DNA of 64,000 nt from Hydractinia symbiolongicarpus (Eukaryota; Cnidaria; Hydrozoa; Anthoathecata; Hydractiniidae): the NCBI RefSeq assembly GCF_029227915.1, contig NC_079883.1:14880001-14944000 (forward strand). The letters are read 5' to 3'. The notes under the pieces are model-generated. The model was not told where the DNA came from. It made no database searches and was given only the letters and a program-made list of their open reading frames with translations. Position numbers and translations under genes: made by a program. Below are positions 26,701 through 39,983 of this stretch, one piece after another; positions within the stretch are counted from its first letter, which is position 1, and each line of letters starts with the position of its first letter.

Positions 26701-29700
26701 GGTTGTTGTTGCAATTGATGTTTTTGTTTGTTGTTATTTCTCCTCTGTATACTCTGATTGGGGTAGGGACACTAAAAACTTGTTTTTTAAAGTTATTTTG
26801 GCGATTGGGGAAGAATTTAGATTGGTCCATCTTTATTTTTGTTCATTTTACCAACCGTTAGTGCAGTTTTAACGCAGAAGGAACTTTTAAAGTCTATTTT
26901 ATCACTTTTCTTCTTTGGAATTGTCATGGCGACTGCCTCAATTGCTTTTCGGTTTACACAATCCCATGTTTAACAAACAAGTTTAATAGCTTTAAAGAAA
27001 GCAATAAAAATGAACAATAAAGACGCTTATGAAAAGAAATACAATGTTTTTGTAACGTAGCTAATATCGTTTTTAACGGTAAACTTCATGCTATCGTATA
27101 ATGTTGGACAATCTACGATATGACTTGACCGATTATATTGATAGCCAACTTAGATATAAGGAATTGCGTATTGCTTTGAAATTACCGATTGTTCAGTCAC
27201 ATTTAAACAAATGCGTTTGAAAAATAATATTTTTTTCTAGCTGTCACTAGAATTTTTTACTCCATTATTTTTAATAAATTGCCTTCAGAATAAAATACTT
27301 TGTTTCAGAACTAAAAAAAGAGGAACATTCAGAGAATATACTCAAAATCTCAGAACTAATTTTTACTGAAAATTATAGCATTCCTTGTATAGCTAGGGCG
27401 TGCACATTTGTATTCAACCATTTCGAATATTTTAAAATAGGTAGCGTGCCAATTTCTTGCGTTCTTTGAACAACTGACAATTTCATGATTTTTAAGCATT
27501 TTTAAGAGCATCTCTGTTTCGACTTCGACATGTGTTGACCATTCTTCCAGATTGTTTTGGCTTTTGCCGATAACATCATTATTTCCAATATTTCAGTAAT
27601 GAATTTTAAATTCACCTGACAACTTTCTGGCATACTAACTGTTCTTAACAGCATAATTTTCAATTACTACTTTGCGAACCTTGTTTTCCTTTTTTAAGAT
27701 GAATGAAGCTTTCCTCTAAGGTAAATTATTTGTCTTTCTGGCCGGTAAGTTATGAACAAGAATTTAATATTATTACATTTTACAGAGGATTGTTTTACGT
27801 TGTTGAATACTGTTCTTTCAAAAAATATAACCTATAAGAAATTCGAGGTTTGAAACAATTTGAAAAAATTTAAAGATAGAGGAAGAAAAATAATCAAGCT
27901 CAAAGTTCAATAAACATTTATAGTATAAATATGCGGAAGCAGTGTCTGTTGGTAAATGAGTATATGTTTATTTTCCTTTTAACTTTAGTAATTGCTTTTA
28001 GCTGCTAATTGAAACCGAATGATTCATTCTCACTTGGTTACACAGTTAATAGTTTTGAAGGTTTGGGATTATTATACTTCTTACAAAATATTTTTACAAA
28101 ATATCTGCAAGCTTTACAAATCCACAACAATTGATTTTATGTAAATTTTCTGTCTTGAAAGATATCCTCCATTTTCGTTTTTTTTTCGGAAAAAAATTAG
28201 TAAGATTCTAGCCATTGTTTTTATTTTATTTTTACGTTTCAGTCATTATCAGCCTCACTAGTCTGATGAAAAAAGTGTATTTGGTATTTTTTTTACTTTC
28301 TGAAGATTTTATTTTGTTTACAAATTCAATTTCAAAGGTTAACCCTGGGTAAAAGATTTGTCTATTTCCCTTAAGGAAGTGAAAGTACGACACCCGTAGC
28401 AAGTTTATCTTTGCCAAAAACAAAACAACTGTGGGCTTAGTTCATTACAAGAAAAATATAGTGGTTCAAAAAGACACCCTATTTTTTTACAGGCTAAGGT
28501 TTGTAACCTAGTATTTAATCGTTCATTCTTTCTCCTTAGTAGACTAGTTAGCTATCTTATTTTTGGAAGCGTGTTTATTTACTCACGGCTTTCTAAAGGG
28601 ACAGCTTTTGAATAAACGGTGATCTAACTACACAGGGAATAGGCGGGAGAAACAAAAGTATCATATAGAACATTATTTTTTAGTATACATGTAGGTGTTG
28701 GCGACGGGCTTTAACAAACAGAAAGTTTAATCGGTTACAGAATGTTGATTTTTTCTTTTATGTTTAATTGTTAGTGTAGTTGAGTTTTTTATGATGGATT
28801 CCGCCATTAAAACCATAGTCGACATTGACACGTTCATACAGACATAAGTGAGAAAGTGTAATCTATTCACGCTTTTACTTATTTATGTCGCCTTCGCAAC
28901 TTTTCATTCAAACCAATGCATACTAGTGGAACGTTCAACGTTACTATTGGATATATTATCTCTGACGCATGCGCATCGATATAATTTATTAATAGATATA
29001 AATACGAATCAAGTAATTTCGTTCGTGTGAACAACATTCTAAAGAATAAAATGAAAGATGGCGCGCACCCAATTTGAATTAGATTCATTAACAAGTTTAC
29101 AACTATACATTCAGTTAAATCCATTGTCACTTAAAAACTTACACATTTTCATGATGTTAAATCAACCGAAAAACTTTCAAATATCATATTCGACAAAATT
29201 CTTTTTCTTCTTTCTTTGAAGTTAAGAACATTCGGCATTTTTTTAAGAAGCGTTACATTTCCCTGTTTAAAAACAAAGTATTATTCGCTTGTTCCTCATT
29301 GTGGTAACAGCACTTACAGAGGAAACACAAAAAGAAACCGTTTCCTTGTATCTACAAAACTAAGAAATCGCGGATGAGATATAGCTATATAAATTGAATA
29401 CTATTTAATTTATTCTATAATTATTAGTAATGGGATAAGATTACACTGTTTAAAAAAACCGGTACACGAGAGTTAAAAATATATATTCAAGAGAATAAAT
29501 AATGTTAGTTGTTTGTCTGTGGTGTTTATTAAAAAAAGATGATAGGTTGATACGGAGCCCAACAGAGCCCATGTTGACGAAAAAATACATCATGTATAGT
29601 TTTATATATTAGGACACAACTAAACGGACAATATTACATCTTTCTTAAAAAAACTTTGTTTGTTTTTTATTTACTTGTATATTTGTTTATTTGTATATTT

Positions 29701-30044
29701 TAACCTTTTTGTAATAACAACAGTAATTTTTTATATTTTCTAGATAACAACAAAAAGTGATTACATTGATTCGACACATCGACGACTTCTAATTGTTCAC
29801 AGGATTAGCGTGCTCAACAAAACTTAAAAACAAACACTGCTTTTACACATTAGTTGAAGTCTTGTGGAGACGAAAGACACACTCTCCTGCTACCATTTCT
29901 TATTATAACAGTCTAGTTTAAAAGTTGAAAGTGTACATTGGGAAAAATTAACAATTTTTTTGTTAGTGAAATTTGGTGTTGTAGCAAGCGCTTGGGTAAA
30001 AAAGTGACAACTCTAAGTAATAGTTATTTTACCTAAACAACAGG
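17781..30044. other. long gene-poor interval upstream of the forkhead gene
   Basis: About 12 kb of AT-rich sequence with no recognised coding gene. Items of weak interest are an RFX X-box-like site at 19941-19954, a higher-GC stretch at 21487-21660, a possible signal-peptide exon at 24168, and TTTCGCG-rich stretches near 24945-25040. Being next to a developmental transcription factor, it could hold distal regulatory elements, but no conserved element can be identified from one sequence. Confidence 0.4.
19941..19954 (+). promoter_or_regulatory. RFX X-box-like motif
   Basis: GTTGCCATGGTGAC differs by one base from the symmetrical RFX half-site arrangement GTTGCC-AT-GGYAAC. RFX factors drive ciliary genes in animals. 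No recognised gene starts nearby, so this may be a chance match. Confidence 0.25.
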
Positions 30045-30968
30045 ATGCCACGCCCAAGAAAAAGCACATATGGAGACGATAAACCTCCATACAGTTACGT
30101 TGCATTGTGCGCCATGGCTATCCACAGTTCGCCAGTCAAGATGATGACTTTAAGTCAAATATATAAATTTATCATGGATAATTTCCCATTCTATCGAAAA
30201 AACAGTACACGCTGGCAAAATTCTTTACGACATAATCTATCGTTTAATGATTGTTTCGTAAAAGTATCGAAAACCTCGGAGCACGGTGGAAAAGGAAATT
30301 ACTGGACATTGCATGCTGATTGCGAGAAGATGTTTCAAGATGGTAGCTTTCTGAGAAGAAAACGACGATTTTTATCCAAAGAGGACGAAAAGGACTTCGA
30401 TAAGAATGCATTTGAGGAGAAAAGTTGTAACTGGACACGCGAAACTAATTCCAGATTCTTGTTCCCGACAACATATTTTCCACAAACATTGAAACAAAAA
30501 GAAACTTTCACGGACAAACCAAACAATTCTACCTTTCATAAAAAAGAACTGTCTCCCCCGAAAACAAAATCATTCAATATTGTTGATATTTTAGACAATA
30601 AATCTGAAGACATTCCCCCACCTAAAAAAGTTAGTCCGTATCAACACGTTTCATTCTCAAATTTCCCATGCAATCAATATCACCAAACCATGCGTTCACC
30701 CGTACGAAGTATCCCATATCACACATACTCTGAAACATACGAACGAGCACGCATGAGTAGCTACGAATGGCAATCGTCTTACGAACAAAGAAACGCGACT
30801 AAATGCTCATGTTGTGCTCATCAAACAAGAAACACACCTGTGCGATATATGAGTAAAATATTTGACGAAAGAACACCTGTCCTCCCTCTCGCCCCTGTTG
30901 CAAGATACAGCGATAGTTATCGACACGTTGTAACGGCGCACAAATACACTCCTTATTGCCCGTGTTAA
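30045..30968 (+). CDS. FoxB: forkhead transcription factor, FoxB type, single exon
   Basis: An intact 307-residue frame with no intron. Residues about 12-103 form a complete forkhead (winged-helix) DNA-binding domain: [15 protein letters not shown], the recognition-helix sequence [15 protein letters not shown], then GKGNYWTLH and a basic RRKRRF end. The N terminus ([18 protein letters not shown]) and the [10 protein letters not shown] end are typical of FoxB; FoxB genes are commonly single-exon. Residues about 177-183 (FNIVDIL) fit an EH1-like Groucho-binding motif, suggesting repression. The C-terminal part is Ser/Pro/Tyr-rich and apparently disordered. The protein would act in the nucleus as a developmental regulator. 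An AATAAA signal lies at 31182-31187, about 215 bp past the stop. FoxB is preferred over other forkhead classes from the N terminus; a tree would settle it. Confidence 0.88.
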   Translation: MPRPRKSTYGDDKPPYSYVALCAMAIHSSPVKMMTLSQIYKFIMDNFPFYRKNSTRWQNSLRHNLSFNDCFVKVSKTSEHGGKGNYWTLHADCEKMFQDGSFLRRKRRFLSKEDEKDFDKNAFEEKSCNWTRETNSRFLFPTTYFPQTLKQKETFTDKPNNSTFHKKELSPPKTKSFNIVDILDNKSEDIPPPKKVSPYQHVSFSNFPCNQYHQTMRSPVRSIPYHTYSETYERARMSSYEWQSSYEQRNATKCSCCAHQTRNTPVRYMSKIFDERTPVLPLAPVARYSDSYRHVVTAHKYTPYCPC

Positions 30969-31189
30969 AAATGGCTGAAATTTTGAAAATAATCTTTTGT
31001 TTTGTATGTATATGGAATATGACAAACAATAATTTTTTTTTACAAAAAAGTACATTCGTTCTTAAAATGAAACAACATTTTATCACTTTCTCCTTTGAAA
31101 TTGAAACAAAAACATTGTTTATCTCGTGATTTAAAAAACAAAATTTCACTATATCGTCATTAAGTTCTATTATAAGTATATAATAAAAT

Positions 31190-33540
31190 ATTTTTGTTCG
31201 GTTGTATTCACAAATAATTACGTCATTATTAAATCACTTATTGTATAATAGCTGCTAAATATATTTATTTATCTCTGTTGTATATTATTTGTGTTTCAGT
31301 TTGCAGACATGCATCCCTTTGGAGCGATAAATAGATAAATAAAACAAAAAGCTTTCTGTCGATTTCTTATTACGGAGTTTGTACTTCTGAAATTCACCAG
31401 AAGAATTTGCACAAACTTAATTTTAACAAGAATTTTTCATATTCTTTCTTCAAAAAATGGGCGAATCAAATCAAAGAAGAGTGGCAGCGTGTTGTGTGAA
31501 ATGATTATCTTTTGTAACTCTTTCACAGCTGTGCATGTTTTTATGACAAAATGTAGAACGACCCCAGCAGGCGAATACACTTTGAAGCAAAAACCTTAAA
31601 AATTTCGCAATTTCGAAAGTTCTAAGCTTTTTTTAACGAAAAGTTAATATAGTTTATGAAGAATGAAGAATAAAGAATGCAATAAAAACACAAAAACTTG
31701 GAATAGTGCTACACATCTTCTTATTAAACATTAAGCCTTAAAAGCAACAAAATTAAAAACATGCTCTCAGCCTCACCAAATAAATAAAAACAGACATTAT
31801 TAAAAAAAATATTAGCAAATATAAAGGAAAAATCGAGATAACGTTATTAAATTCGTCTTTGAAAAGACGTGGTATAAGTCAGGTCGACAAATGTTAACAT
31901 TGGAACAGAAATATTGAAAATAGATTCATGAAACGACATTCTTACGAAATACGTGTACAATAAGTTTTCTTCTGCTTCACTGACCTGGACTGTATTTTAT
32001 CAACCAAAAAAAAATAAATTCTAAACCTGCTAAAGAATTTGTGGCTTAAAAATTACTGTTCATATCTCATAACAACACACATTACGAACCACCCACGTCA
32101 CCCACCCACCCACCTTTTTATCCAAAACAACGACAATTTTAAAAGAGACAAGATTTTGTTCACGTTTAGTTAGCAGAAAAAAACATACAGAAATAATAGT
32201 TGTTTAAAGAAAAAGATGAATCGGCGTAGGGTTTACAGAGTAAAAAAGTTACCATATATTGTATTTACAAATTTGTTAAAATTATTTTTTTTACTGTTTG
32301 TTATACTTGATGATATTATTTTAGAAGATTTAATGTTTGATTGTTATTCGCTCAGTCACAAGGCTACATATAGCTAATTAAAGTTATATTTTAGGAACAC
32401 ATTTAAGCACCTAGTCTCAATCTGTCTGTCTAACAACGAACTTTGTGTTTTTCTATCACCACAAAATTATCAAAATTGTTTTTTAACCTAGGTAGATTGT
32501 CTCTCGAAGGATCTATTTTCATCAAGTGAATTTGTTTTGTGTGTTTATAAAACTGCCAAACGTCTTTACCCCCAACCTCGCTTGATCGTACACAGTTGAT
32601 GACTTTTTCATCCATGGATTAAGAAAAACTCATACATGGATAATATGAAAGAACTTCGTACTTATATCTCTATGTTTTTTAAGGAAAGGTGCACTTCAGG
32701 GGATATGGTATTAAGTTGTTAGTTCTTATTATTTTAATTTAGCGCAGGCTCAATAAGTAACTTTTTTGTTGGTATACTAATCTATCGATAAAATTATTGT
32801 TTTTCTGCTAACAACTTCGTGATTGTAACTTAATCTGTTGCTAAATTTCAATCCTAAAACATTGGTCTTAAAAATCTTTGATAGCCCGGATCGAATTAAA
32901 GCAAATATTAGTCTTTAGTTTGTTTAAAATCCTTATTTTTTTCTTTTCTTTAATTACAAAAATAACTGATTTCTGATAAAAAAAAAAAAATTTATCTACT
33001 ATTTCCGCTTTATACGGGCTGGCAAATATGTTAACTGCGGAGATGGAGACACTTTTCTCGATACATCAGATAGAATAAATCTCACAACGTAGTGTAATGT
33101 TCTGTTAGACGGAGTTAACAGACAGGAAATAATTGATTAGTTTTAATTTGTCTGCAAAAAGAAAGCTTTTTTTTATTAAAATTACAAAACAAACTAAACT
33201 TTTTGACTTAATTTATAAAGCCGTTAATCAATTTAGTTCACGTGACTCATTTTTTATCTCTGACAGACTCGAAACGAGGTTGATAGCAAATGTTTTTATC
33301 GTTTGTTTTTCCGCTTAAAGTAAGGTACGCTCCGGCGGGTCTGATATCAAACGACACTGTATGGAGTTGAACACTTGTATTGTCTTATCACGCTTCGTTC
33401 ACACAGAGGTGTGCAAGTTTATGTCTACGCAGTATGATTTAAAAAAAATTTTTTAAAAAAGTTTTGGAAATTTTTGTGGTTGTCAATAGCTGCATTCTTT
33501 TCAAAATATCTACGCGCAGTTTTGTTTCGGCTCCCTGCAG
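31190..33540. other. AT-rich interval downstream of FoxB, nothing recognised
   Basis: Apart from the FoxB 3' end there is no recognised gene. A minus-strand open frame at 32430-32615 (61 codons) has balanced composition but no recognisable motif and no splice partner that could be confirmed. Confidence 0.4.
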
Positions 33541-33554
33541 AGTAATATGTTACG

Positions 33555-33645
33555 TTGACAGATGAACCAGTGGATTTTTCCACGGATTACCGACTACTCT
33601 CCATATTAATAATACCCGTCGCCTGTCTGTCTATTTGTAACGCAA
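33555..33645. mobile_element. fragments of the palindrome-ended GTCT element
   Basis: GTGGATTTTTCCACGGATTA, then CCGACTAC, matches the end of the element at 54781-54952. It is followed at once by ATTAATAATACCCGT, then CTGTCTGTC and ACGCAAA, which match the opposite end of the same element. This looks like the end of one degenerate copy joined head-to-tail to the start of another. Confidence 0.45.
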
Positions 33646-33829
33646 AGTTGGATCCTGTTAAACTACGCACGATACAGCGACCCACTATCACATGGACAAG
33701 GACCAATCAAGAGCGGGTTTTTAAATAGAAGACCAATCAGGTACTAAAGCTCTTTGGATTTGTTGTTAAAATTTTCAACGTTCCGACATTAGTAATTCAG
33801 CCATCTTGGATGTTGTAGGGTTGATGTTT

Positions 33830-36184
33830 AGAGATCTCATTGCGTTTTCTAGTCATGCAAAAATCTCAGAAAAAAACAAAGTTTAAGATTCTGGCTATAA
33901 ACGTAGCTACATCGTCAGAAGCAGCCTAGAAAACTAACATTCATGTTGGTCTATTAGCTGAAGTTTTCATTCATTTTAGTACAAAATTCTTTTTTCTTAG
34001 CCAACATTAATGCTTTGTGTTACATTTTCAACCTCATGGGTTATTGTGGCTACCTATCTATAAAGTGAAAGTAACGACATAGTTAGCTAAGGTTAGTTGC
34101 TAACAAATTTTCAGATGGTGAGCTCAGTTTCTCTCATGTTGAGTGTACTTAGGTTGTTACACCTTTGATGGTAAACTTGGGTGAAAGTTTAAAGTTTGTT
34201 GATACAATGACAGGTAGACAACAGATATTCTGGGTACAAATGCAAGAACAGTCTCAGTAGCTTGTAATACTTTCACAGTGGGATAAATGTTGGGTTCCAA
34301 TTATTTTTTAAACTTTAACGACAACTTAGCTACTTTACAATTAAAAATGGTGGGTGTTTTAGCTTTAGGTCATTTAATCCGAACACAAAACCAGAAAATT
34401 TGATAAAACATCCAAACAGTCGGTGGCATTCCTGCTACTAAAAAACACGAGATAATTTGGACTGGTTAGATGACATACATTACATACTTATGGGAAGAAG
34501 CTTTCCCAGGACTAAAACGATACTTAAATTTTCAAAATTTAGTTTCTCAGGTACGTTTTCTAAGAAATTTTTGCAAGAATAAAAGTTAGCCGCCTTGAGA
34601 GTTTAATGTGTTTCAAAGGAATAACTTTTGTGGGTTGGTTAACTAACATTAAAATTTGATGTTAAATTATTTGACACTATTTTGATTGCTTAAAAAGAAG
34701 AAACTTTTGCGTGGAAAAACTTTTTCCCGCAAAACACGCCTAACTGCGAAAGATAACCATAAAAAGAAGGATAATCATTCTATAATAATTTAGTATAAAA
34801 TTTGATTTTTGTTAAAATTGCAAAACTATCAAATCCGTGACTTCATTCTTACGAAAATTTCTTCCCTTAAAGTAAAAGTTCAAAACAGAAGCACGAAAAA
34901 TTGCAAAATTCGCAAAAATTCAACCTAGTCCAAGGTCTAGTTGCCCCTGAGCGGCCAACAAGTTATTCAAGGCAAAATGCCCTAGGAACGAAGTTGAAAA
35001 ATTTATTTCCCTTAAGTAAAAAAAAAACGCGCATTTTAGTTGGAGTAAGTCAAGGAGGACGAGATTCTCATAGGAGAGCTACCCTGGGTGAGGGTTGCCT
35101 ATAAAACAAGTGATACAGGGGAGAATTGGGTCGATTGCCTGAGAGACAATCAGGGGTGGGGCAGTTGTCTGGTACTGAAAAGGGAGTCTCCCTTGAAAAT
35201 TATTTCTCAAGAATGATTCTCAAATAAAAAAAGCAGAACGGAATTTAACAAAAATAAAACTGCATTTTGATTCAATATTCTGCTAATATAATATGAAAAT
35301 CTTTTTCCTGTTTGGAAGGAGACTTAAAAACATGAAAAATACCCTAATAATAACTATATGATTGCCATGTGTCAAAATAAAATCCACTATGTGTATTCCA
35401 GGAAAGAATAAGAATACCTGCGGAGTTAAAAAGCCAAACTTGAAGCCAAAACAAAAACTTTTCTTCCATACTTTTCCCACAGTTTCGTAAAAAACAGACA
35501 CATTGCTCTTTTGTGTATTTTATTAAATGTTTGTGCGTTTCAAGTTTTCAATTTCGAGCGTTATGAAACTGACATGATATCAATAGAACTCATGCATGAC
35601 AAGGTAGTCTTGAAGGAAATCAAGATTGGTACTCAAGTTAATAAGACACGTGTAACATGCTTTGTGGTTTCGAACAATGGCAGAACACTGATACAAACCA
35701 ATATATGCAATGCTTTATAAGATTCTATATCATTGTGAAATCGTATTATTTTATGTAAGGAAAGAAAAAAAACACGGATGGATGGATGGTGTATCAGCTT
35801 AAACAGATTAGGAAAATCTAAAAAAATTTGGGAAAAGGCTAGAACAACATTAGCCTAGTTAACTAAGCTTTCTTCTTCGAGTTGATAAAATGAGTTTCTC
35901 TCAAACTAAAGCTTATACGCGAACGAATTACTCAGCGGAAACCCCGAGTTTAAATCGAACAATGTGACTAATCGCTTCAGAGGACATTTTAATTTATCTG
36001 TAAGTTGTTTACCAAGCTTGGCCAAATCTGACTTTGGTAAAAACTTTGTAGAACACTAATGTTTATTAGGGTGAGTTAAACCACTCGCTGGAATATTCAG
36101 GATGATAATAATCACGTGAGCAGAGAACAATAGAATTAGCCAATCAAGAAGCGCGGCCAGATTTTGGCCGCAGAAAAATCGTTT
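33830..36184. other. intergenic DNA with short inverted repeats
   Basis: No recognised gene. A frame at 35511-35720 is open and follows a plausible splice acceptor, but its product is not recognised. A short foldback lies at 34921-34996 and another starts at 36185. Confidence 0.4.
34921..34996. mobile_element. 76-bp foldback element
   Basis: The left end CAACCTAGTCCAAGG is mirrored by the right end CCCTAGGAACGAAGTTG. A half-copy with CAACCTCATTCCCAGGG occurs at about 41727-41743. Probably a short non-autonomous inverted-repeat element. No target duplication was recognised. Confidence 0.35.
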
Positions 36185-36256
36185 GAGACCCAGCGTAATT
36201 TTTCCAATCTTAACTACTCCGATTTCCCGGTGGTAAGAAAAATTACACTGGGTCTC
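36185..36256. repeat. strong inverted repeat (hairpin)
   Basis: Arms GAGACCCAGCGTAATTTTTC (36185) and GAAAAATTACACTGGGTCTC (to 36256) pair almost perfectly around a loop of about 30 bp. Likely the core of a foldback MITE. Other nearby sequence may belong to it, but the ends are unclear. Confidence 0.6.
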
Positions 36257-36697
36257 CTGGCTAGAACAACATAAGAAAAAGTCTAAAGCAAACAACCTGT
36301 TAATCTAAAAACCGATTATGAAACAGGGATTAAAAGAGGATAATTGTGCTCCGCGGTGTCATGCTTGTCGCGCACAAGAGCAGAATTTTATTTAACGTTA
36401 TCTGATAATTATACACCTACAAAATTTAGACGATTTGTATTTCCTATGTCTATGCGTGTCCCTTCATGAAAACACATCGTATACTGTATGTACAGTCGTT
36501 GTGGAGCATGCATGTATTATTCCAAAAACAATACATTTCTGAACACATTGCTGTTATGAATATCCTTGGTCATTAGTGACTTTTTATGCTGCTTTCTGGC
36601 TTCTTGAAACATTCGTTTAAAAAATCCTTTTTAAATGGAGAGCAGTTTTGTTGAAGAAATTATACCTATTAACAAGGGTTCAGGCCGAATAATAATA

Positions 36698-37428
36698 CGG
36701 TTGACTATCTCAATCCGAATCTCAAGGGCGATAACTTTTTATTCGGATTACAGAGAGATTCGGATAGTAGAAAGTCTCTCTAATTCGAATTTCCAGGTTT
36801 CAAGGGTGAAATTCAGATAGGAGACAGAAATCGAACTCTTTTAAAAAAGAATTCAAAAAAAAGGAAGATGAGAAATAAAAACGAATAAGTAAGTTTGAAC
36901 GAAAATAAAAGAACTCACTGACTTGTGATTTCTTGCGATTTCTCTTTGTCATCAAAATCAAAACTTTCGAATACGACAGAGATTCAAATTACGAAAAACA
37001 AAAACATTCGAAAGTGTTAATGGTATATTTACACTTAAAAATTCGGATGATAGAGTGAATTTAGCCGAAGGGACCTGAAAATTGGTTCGGATTATAGAGG
37101 TTTTCGGATTAAAGAGATTCGGATAGTAGAAAGTAAATTATGAGAGTTTCTTAAGGAAAATTGACGGTGACTTTTAATTTGTTCGGATTATAGAGGTTTT
37201 CGGATTAAAGAGATTCGGATAGTAGAAAGTAAATTATGAGAGTTTCTTAAGGAAAATTGACGGTGACTTTTAATTTGTTCGGATTATAGAGGTTTTCGGA
37301 TTAAAGAGATTCGGATAGTAGAAAGTAAATTATGAGAGTTTCTTAAGGAAAATTGACGGTGACTTTTAATTTGTTCGGATTAAAGGAAGGTTCGGATAAT
37401 AGAGGTTCGGATTAAAGAGAGTCAACTG
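36698..37428. mobile_element. pogo/Tigger-like non-autonomous element with TA duplication
   Basis: The left end CGGTTGACTATCTCAATCCG is mirrored by a right end that reads, reverse-complemented, CAGTTGACTCTCTTTAATCC. Both are flanked by TA, fitting the TA target of Tc1/mariner-pogo elements. The interior is packed with TTCGGAT and AATCCGA words and holds an internal 96-bp tandem array. It has no transposase frame, so it would depend on an autonomous relative. The element is about 731 bp long. The superfamily assignment is inference from the TIR and TSD. Confidence 0.6.
37085..37420. repeat. 96-bp tandem repeat, three copies plus a partial
   Basis: Units start at 37085, 37181 and 37277 at exact 96-bp spacing, with a partial copy from 37373. 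Each begins GTTCGGATTATAGAGG. The full copies look identical by eye, implying recent duplication or gene conversion. The array lies at the right end of the TA-flanked element at 36698-37428 and includes its subterminal motif. Confidence 0.92.
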
Positions 37429-39983
37429 TATATTCGCGGGGATAAAAAATTAATCTACCTTCACGCTCCAACTTGTTTTCTTATCGTTATTTGGCAGATG
37501 TTACAACCACGACACTTCTTACGTTGGTGGTTTGTTATTGTACACGCAGTCTCATGACTTTATTCAATGACAAAACACGTAAGGGGAAATGGCCCGAATC
37601 TAACATGACAAGGCTCAGAATAATCTAGTATCTTTCTTTTCAGATAGATTACGCGTCTTCAGGTTGTTCTTGCCTGTCCAAAGTTGTTCTTTCCTGTTCG
37701 AACTTGTTCTTAGGGTTTTTACGGCTTCTTCCAGGTTGTTCTAGCGTTCTAAGCTGTAACGTTTTTTAACAATACGATAGCGTAACATTAAAATTACATA
37801 TGATTTAAATTTCAGATTCAAAATCGTAATAATCTAGCAAAAACTAAAAACAGTTAGCAAAATTTGACAAAAAGGTAAAATGTGTCATTTCTGTACACAC
37901 ATTGCATTCACTGAGCAGACTTTTGATATGGTGATATCCAAATATATTCTTATAATTTTCCCTAAAATTATCGAGACTACTGTCTGGTTCCTACGGATCC
38001 AAGAAATGCGAGCAGATATTCAATGTTCTCTTTTTTAATATTTGCTTCTTCCATACAAACAATGGTGAAAAATGGGCATATAAAATAAATTCTAAAATGA
38101 ATGAAAAAATCCTCTTTTTAAACAAACATTAACAAATAAAAACAAACATGAGAAACATTAACGGACGTTAGGATTCAAAACAATCGTAGAGTATGTTTTA
38201 CACGAAAATGTAATAAGCCAAACATTGAGCAGATATGTCAAGAGTGCTGCAACGATTTACATCATAGGAAGCCGACTTCCTAACCAACGAAGCAAAAATA
38301 TAAACAGTTATATGAATCCGTAAGTCTTAAAAAAGTTAAATAATTTCTATTCCCTTAATTAAAAATATAATCCAAAAATACTATTTTGGCGGTACTATAT
38401 TCCAAGTTGGCTGTTTCTAAATTGTGAAAATAGAGTGAACTAAAGAGTTATGAAAATCTTTCTTAATACGAAGTGGCTGCAAAAAAAGTATGATATGGCC
38501 GCGCTATCCCACCCTTCTGTTATTGTATGCAATAAAACACCCACCCTTTGAAGTTTTGTTCTTTATGTATGGCCTGAATTGGTACGTTGTATATTTAAAT
38601 TTTAGAAGTCGTCTAATGCATAAACAGCAGCTCGTATAGACATTCCAATCAAGAACCGTAAGACGTTAAAAGAAAATTCTTATAAAGAAACACAACGCAG
38701 ATCAAATACTTTGGGACATTACGTATCAACAACCCCGGTGTTTATATGAGACTTGCTTTAAATTATTTTTTTCCACCCAGTAGAGATTGTCTCCGTTTCT
38801 TTTCTTTTCTAAAATGTTGAAGACATTGTTTTGCAACAAACAGGTTATCTTAAACATTGATGGTAATCCCTTGTTTACCAGTACATTAAAGAAGTGGCGA
38901 AATATTTTTTTCTGCCCAGTGGACTTCAAAATGAAAAAGAAAATTGTTTCCGGGTATCCTGAAGAGTTGGTGTCTGAAAAATAATAGATAATAATTTATG
39001 AAATCACATGACTCGTGGCAAGGCAGACTGATTTAAATTCGTGAATGTGTTTACTCCGATGAGAAATTCTAGGTTAAAAATTAAAAAAATTAAAAAAGAA
39101 TTGCTTATGCGGAGTACGTTCGATCCAATATAATTTTTCTCTGAAAATTTAACCTAGTCTAAGTAAAAAAAAATCATGGTTGACGAGAAAAAAAATTGAA
39201 TCTGTAATTGGGGTCATTTTGCCGGGAATTCCCTAAACAACATTAACTCGCCTAACCGGAACAGCTCGCTCCATGTGTTCAGGAATTTATTTATATATCA
39301 CTAGTTAATATCCGTTTTCATTTTTCCGACGACGCCAAAACTGATGGATACTCCTTCCATTGCTCTCAAATAATACCTTTGGTGTAAAATGTACTTTACT
39401 TAATAACCTTTATGTATCTTTACCAACTAAGATAATAGATAAACGACCTATAGGAATCCATTAAAATAAGTTTTATCTATACACTATATGTGACAAATTT
39501 TGGTCAACAAAGGTGACGAAAAATCTGTGCGTCAAGAACTTTTGTCCAACAACAGATTTGTAGAGTTATCACTTTTAAGAAGAAATAAAATTCTTCGTAA
39601 AGAAAACGTACTTGAGCATAATTTTTTTCGCGAATCGCGATCCTCGTAGAATGTCGCGAAATTAAATGAAAATGATAATAAAAAAATATAATAAAATAAA
39701 ATAACTTATGTGCCAAAAATACGAAGTATTTGGTAAGTAACACTTTTTAAGGGGGGTTAATTTCGCGATCCAGCTAAAATATGGAATTTACGACGACGTA
39801 ATTATTATATGTTCAAGAAAGAGGTCCTGAACTAGCGCGTAAAGTTTTTATAAAATTCTGTGTAATTTTGAATTCAGAATTGGTTAACAATTATTACGCG
39901 AAACCTTGAACAATAAGGATAAAAGGGATAAACTCCAGAATAAATATGAATTGTGAGAATTAACCTCCGCGAGTAGCATATTT
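37429..39983. other. intergenic DNA, nothing coding recognised
   Basis: No gene is recognised. A roughly 20-bp tandem repeat based on (A/C)TTGTTCTT lies at about 37661-37715. TTTCGCG words appear from about 39630 onward and lead into the 37-bp array. Open frames at 38726 and 38787 are mutual antisense shadows with no motif. Confidence 0.4.

Noticed and set aside
30244-31149. Several minus-strand frames overlapping the forkhead gene
   Set aside because: Antisense shadows of the FoxB frame and its 3' UTR.
32430-32615. Minus-strand 61-codon frame with balanced composition
   Set aside because: No motif and no confirmable splice partner.
35511-35720. 69-codon plus-strand frame with an acceptor-like site before it
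   Set aside because: No recognisable domain, partner exon or promoter; kept only as a possibility.
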